Below are positions 62,881 to 64,000 of a stretch of 64,000 nt of DNA, piece by piece. Source of the stretch: Candidatus Synchoanobacter obligatus (GTDB lineage Bacteria; Pseudomonadota; Gammaproteobacteria; Comchoanobacterales; Comchoanobacteraceae). Location of the stretch: assembly GCF_024259865.1 (NCBI RefSeq), contig NZ_JAKUDN010000001.1:122304-186303 (forward strand), written 5' to 3'. The notes beneath the pieces were generated by a model. The model was not told the DNA's origin. It saw nothing but the letters and a program-made list of their open reading frames with translations, and searched no databases. A program made the translations under genes and the position numbers. Position 1 is the stretch's first letter, and every line of letters begins with the position of its first letter.

Positions 62881-64000
62881 TCTATCTGTATCTCACCGTG
62901 AAGCCGGACGATTGCATATAGATTCAATAGCAACATAATGGCCCCACAAAACTGCATGAGCAGTATTGCATGTGACTGCTCAACAAAAGAAAAGACCACA
63001 AAAGCTGCCATGGCATAAACATAATATAATTTACCACCTATATTGGGCAATAAATATACCAGACACTTTCTACCAACATGGAAGTAACTGATGATGGTTG
63101 AGTAACCGAGCAAAAAGATAAAGATCGGCATAAAGATATTCATATAAGGGAAGTATAACCCCAATGCCGTTAGTACCCACTCAGATTCTGGCAGCCCTTG
63201 GGTCCAGACCCCAGTGACCAACACCAACAACACACTCATGGTGCACACCACAAAAGTATCCAAAAAGACCCCTAGAATGGATAAATCAGCCTGCTTTGTA
63301 GGATCGCTATCCTGTGTTTCAGCACAAACCACTCCAGCATAACCAACCCCAATATCAGCGGTATAACAAGCACGTTTCATGCCCTGCGACATGGCAACCA
63401 TCATGCTACTACCGGCAAAACCACCCACGGCTGCATGTCCTGTAAAAGCTGACTTAACCACCATGAATAACATACTGGGTAACATGGTGATATGATTCCC
63501 CAACACCCACAATCCCATAAAGCAATACACACCAATAAATGCCGGCATCATCACCCCACAAATTTTCCCCACTCGGCTACCGCCTCCTGTAACGGCCAAA
63601 AGAACCAGCCCTAGAAGTGTCGGTATCACAACATAATTAGGGAGATGCCAATTAATGATAAAACTATCTGAAACCACTTTAAACATATAGACCTCAGTAC
63701 CATATATCGCAAGCATCATTGCAAACAACACAGAGGGGAATGGTGAGGAAAAGACTTTCTTAAAGTAATAAATAGGACCGCCATCATAACTTCCTTCTTG
63801 GTTGGCGATTCTAAATTTGACACCTAAATATATCTCTGCATATTTGACCAACATCCCAAAAAATGCGGCCACCCACATCCAAAACAGAGCGCCAGGCCCT
63901 CCCAGACGAACGGCAGTACAAACGGCTACAATGTTGGCAACCCCGATACAACCACCAATGGTCATATAAAATGCGTATAAAGGGCTAATGCCTCTAGTAC
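62877..64000 (-). CDS. AGCS-family sodium:alanine/glycine symporter, 5' part outside window
   Basis: The reading frame runs past the last base: upstream of an internal ATG at 63965 it continues as GISPLYAFYMTIGGCIGVANIVAVCTAV, the conserved start region of AGCS carriers. The rest includes PGALFWMWVAAFFGMLVKYAEIYLGVKFR, SYDGGPIYYF, and a string of membrane helices to the end. Takes up alanine or glycine with Na+. The stop overlaps that of the convergent DAACS gene by 4 nt. Confidence 0.88.
   Translation of the reverse strand, partial: TRGISPLYAFYMTIGGCIGVANIVAVCTAVRLGGPGALFWMWVAAFFGMLVKYAEIYLGVKFRIANQEGSYDGGPIYYFKKVFSSPFPSVLFAMMLAIYGTEVYMFKVVSDSFIINWHLPNYVVIPTLLGLVLLAVTGGGSRVGKICGVMMPAFIGVYCFMGLWVLGNHITMLPSMLFMVVKSAFTGHAAVGGFAGSSMMVAMSQGMKRACYTADIGVGYAGVVCAETQDSDPTKQADLSILGVFLDTFVVCTMSVLLVLVTGVWTQGLPESEWVLTALGLYFPYMNIFMPIFIFLLGYSTIISYFHVGRKCLVYLLPNIGGKLYYVYAMAAFVVFSFVEQSHAILLMQFCGAIMLLLNLYAIVRLHGEIQID

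Overview
The window is AT-rich and looks like a gammaproteobacterium of the Legionella/Berkiella kind (inference from gene content, not a phylogeny). The housekeeping part is gammaproteobacterial: tsaB and tsaD, plsY, hemW, rmuC, tesA divergent from ybbA-ybbP as in E. coli, yqiJ-yqiK, Bcr-type MFS, gltP-type and AGCS carriers, phrB-yfcH. Between these genes sit large proteins of the kind used by intracellular bacteria against eukaryotic hosts: ankyrin repeats, a leucine-rich-repeat/F-box-like gene, DUF4116, nuclear-localisation-like basic clusters, tyrosine-motif proteins and alanine/glycine/serine-rich C-terminal tails. No secretion system lies in the window, so effector status is inferred.

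Layout. 1-18.8 kb: mostly housekeeping (DUF4116 fragment, tsaB, ankyrin gene, cytochrome b561, thioredoxin-like membrane protein, ftsB-like, ybbP/ybbA/tesA, rmuC, membrane proteins, tRNA-Arg, MFS, lipoprotein, plsY-tsaD, GNAT-hemW). 18.8-35 kb: accessory region with an SGHY-motif protein, an SF2 helicase fused to ankyrin repeats, a tandem pair of small secreted proteins (one broken), a cryptochrome/photolyase-like gene with a coupled DUF2256 gene, the TALE-like gene, a broken LRR gene and a 1026-residue ankyrin protein. 35-41.7 kb: yqiJ-yqiK, TraB/GumN-like, and two large proteins of unknown function. 41.9-49.7 kb: a decaying accessory block (broken dehydrogenase, broken ATPase copy, hipBA with a clear promoter/operator, TfoX C-domain, aminoglycoside-phosphotransferase-like kinase, amber-interrupted FAD monooxygenase, a palindrome cluster, intact ATPase) ending at tRNA-Ser. 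49.7-64 kb: two tyrosine-motif proteins, a second SGHY-domain protein, CobW GTPase, dimeric-type glycyl-tRNA synthetase, SDR, HAD-like protein, phrB-yfcH, gltP-like and AGCS carriers.

Main discovery candidate: the gene at 28932-30392 encodes a TALE-like DNA-binding protein. It has at least twelve 33-residue repeats with the TAL-effector layout: a variable residue pair at positions 12-13 followed by Gly-Gly. It has no obvious effector or nuclease domain. If the Xanthomonas/Bat code applies, position 13 predicts a target close to R-T-C-G-G-T-G-N-C-A-C-R. A decayed TALE repeat lies just upstream. A 16-bp direct repeat brackets the CDS, and a decayed copy of the 5' end of the neighbouring photolyase gene lies just downstream. 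Together these suggest that the gene was duplicated or moved at this spot.

Several genes are cut by one in-frame stop while homology continues on both sides (26084, 31179, 46780). Others are broken by frameshifts or deletions. This points to active gene decay, as expected of a host-associated genome that is shrinking.
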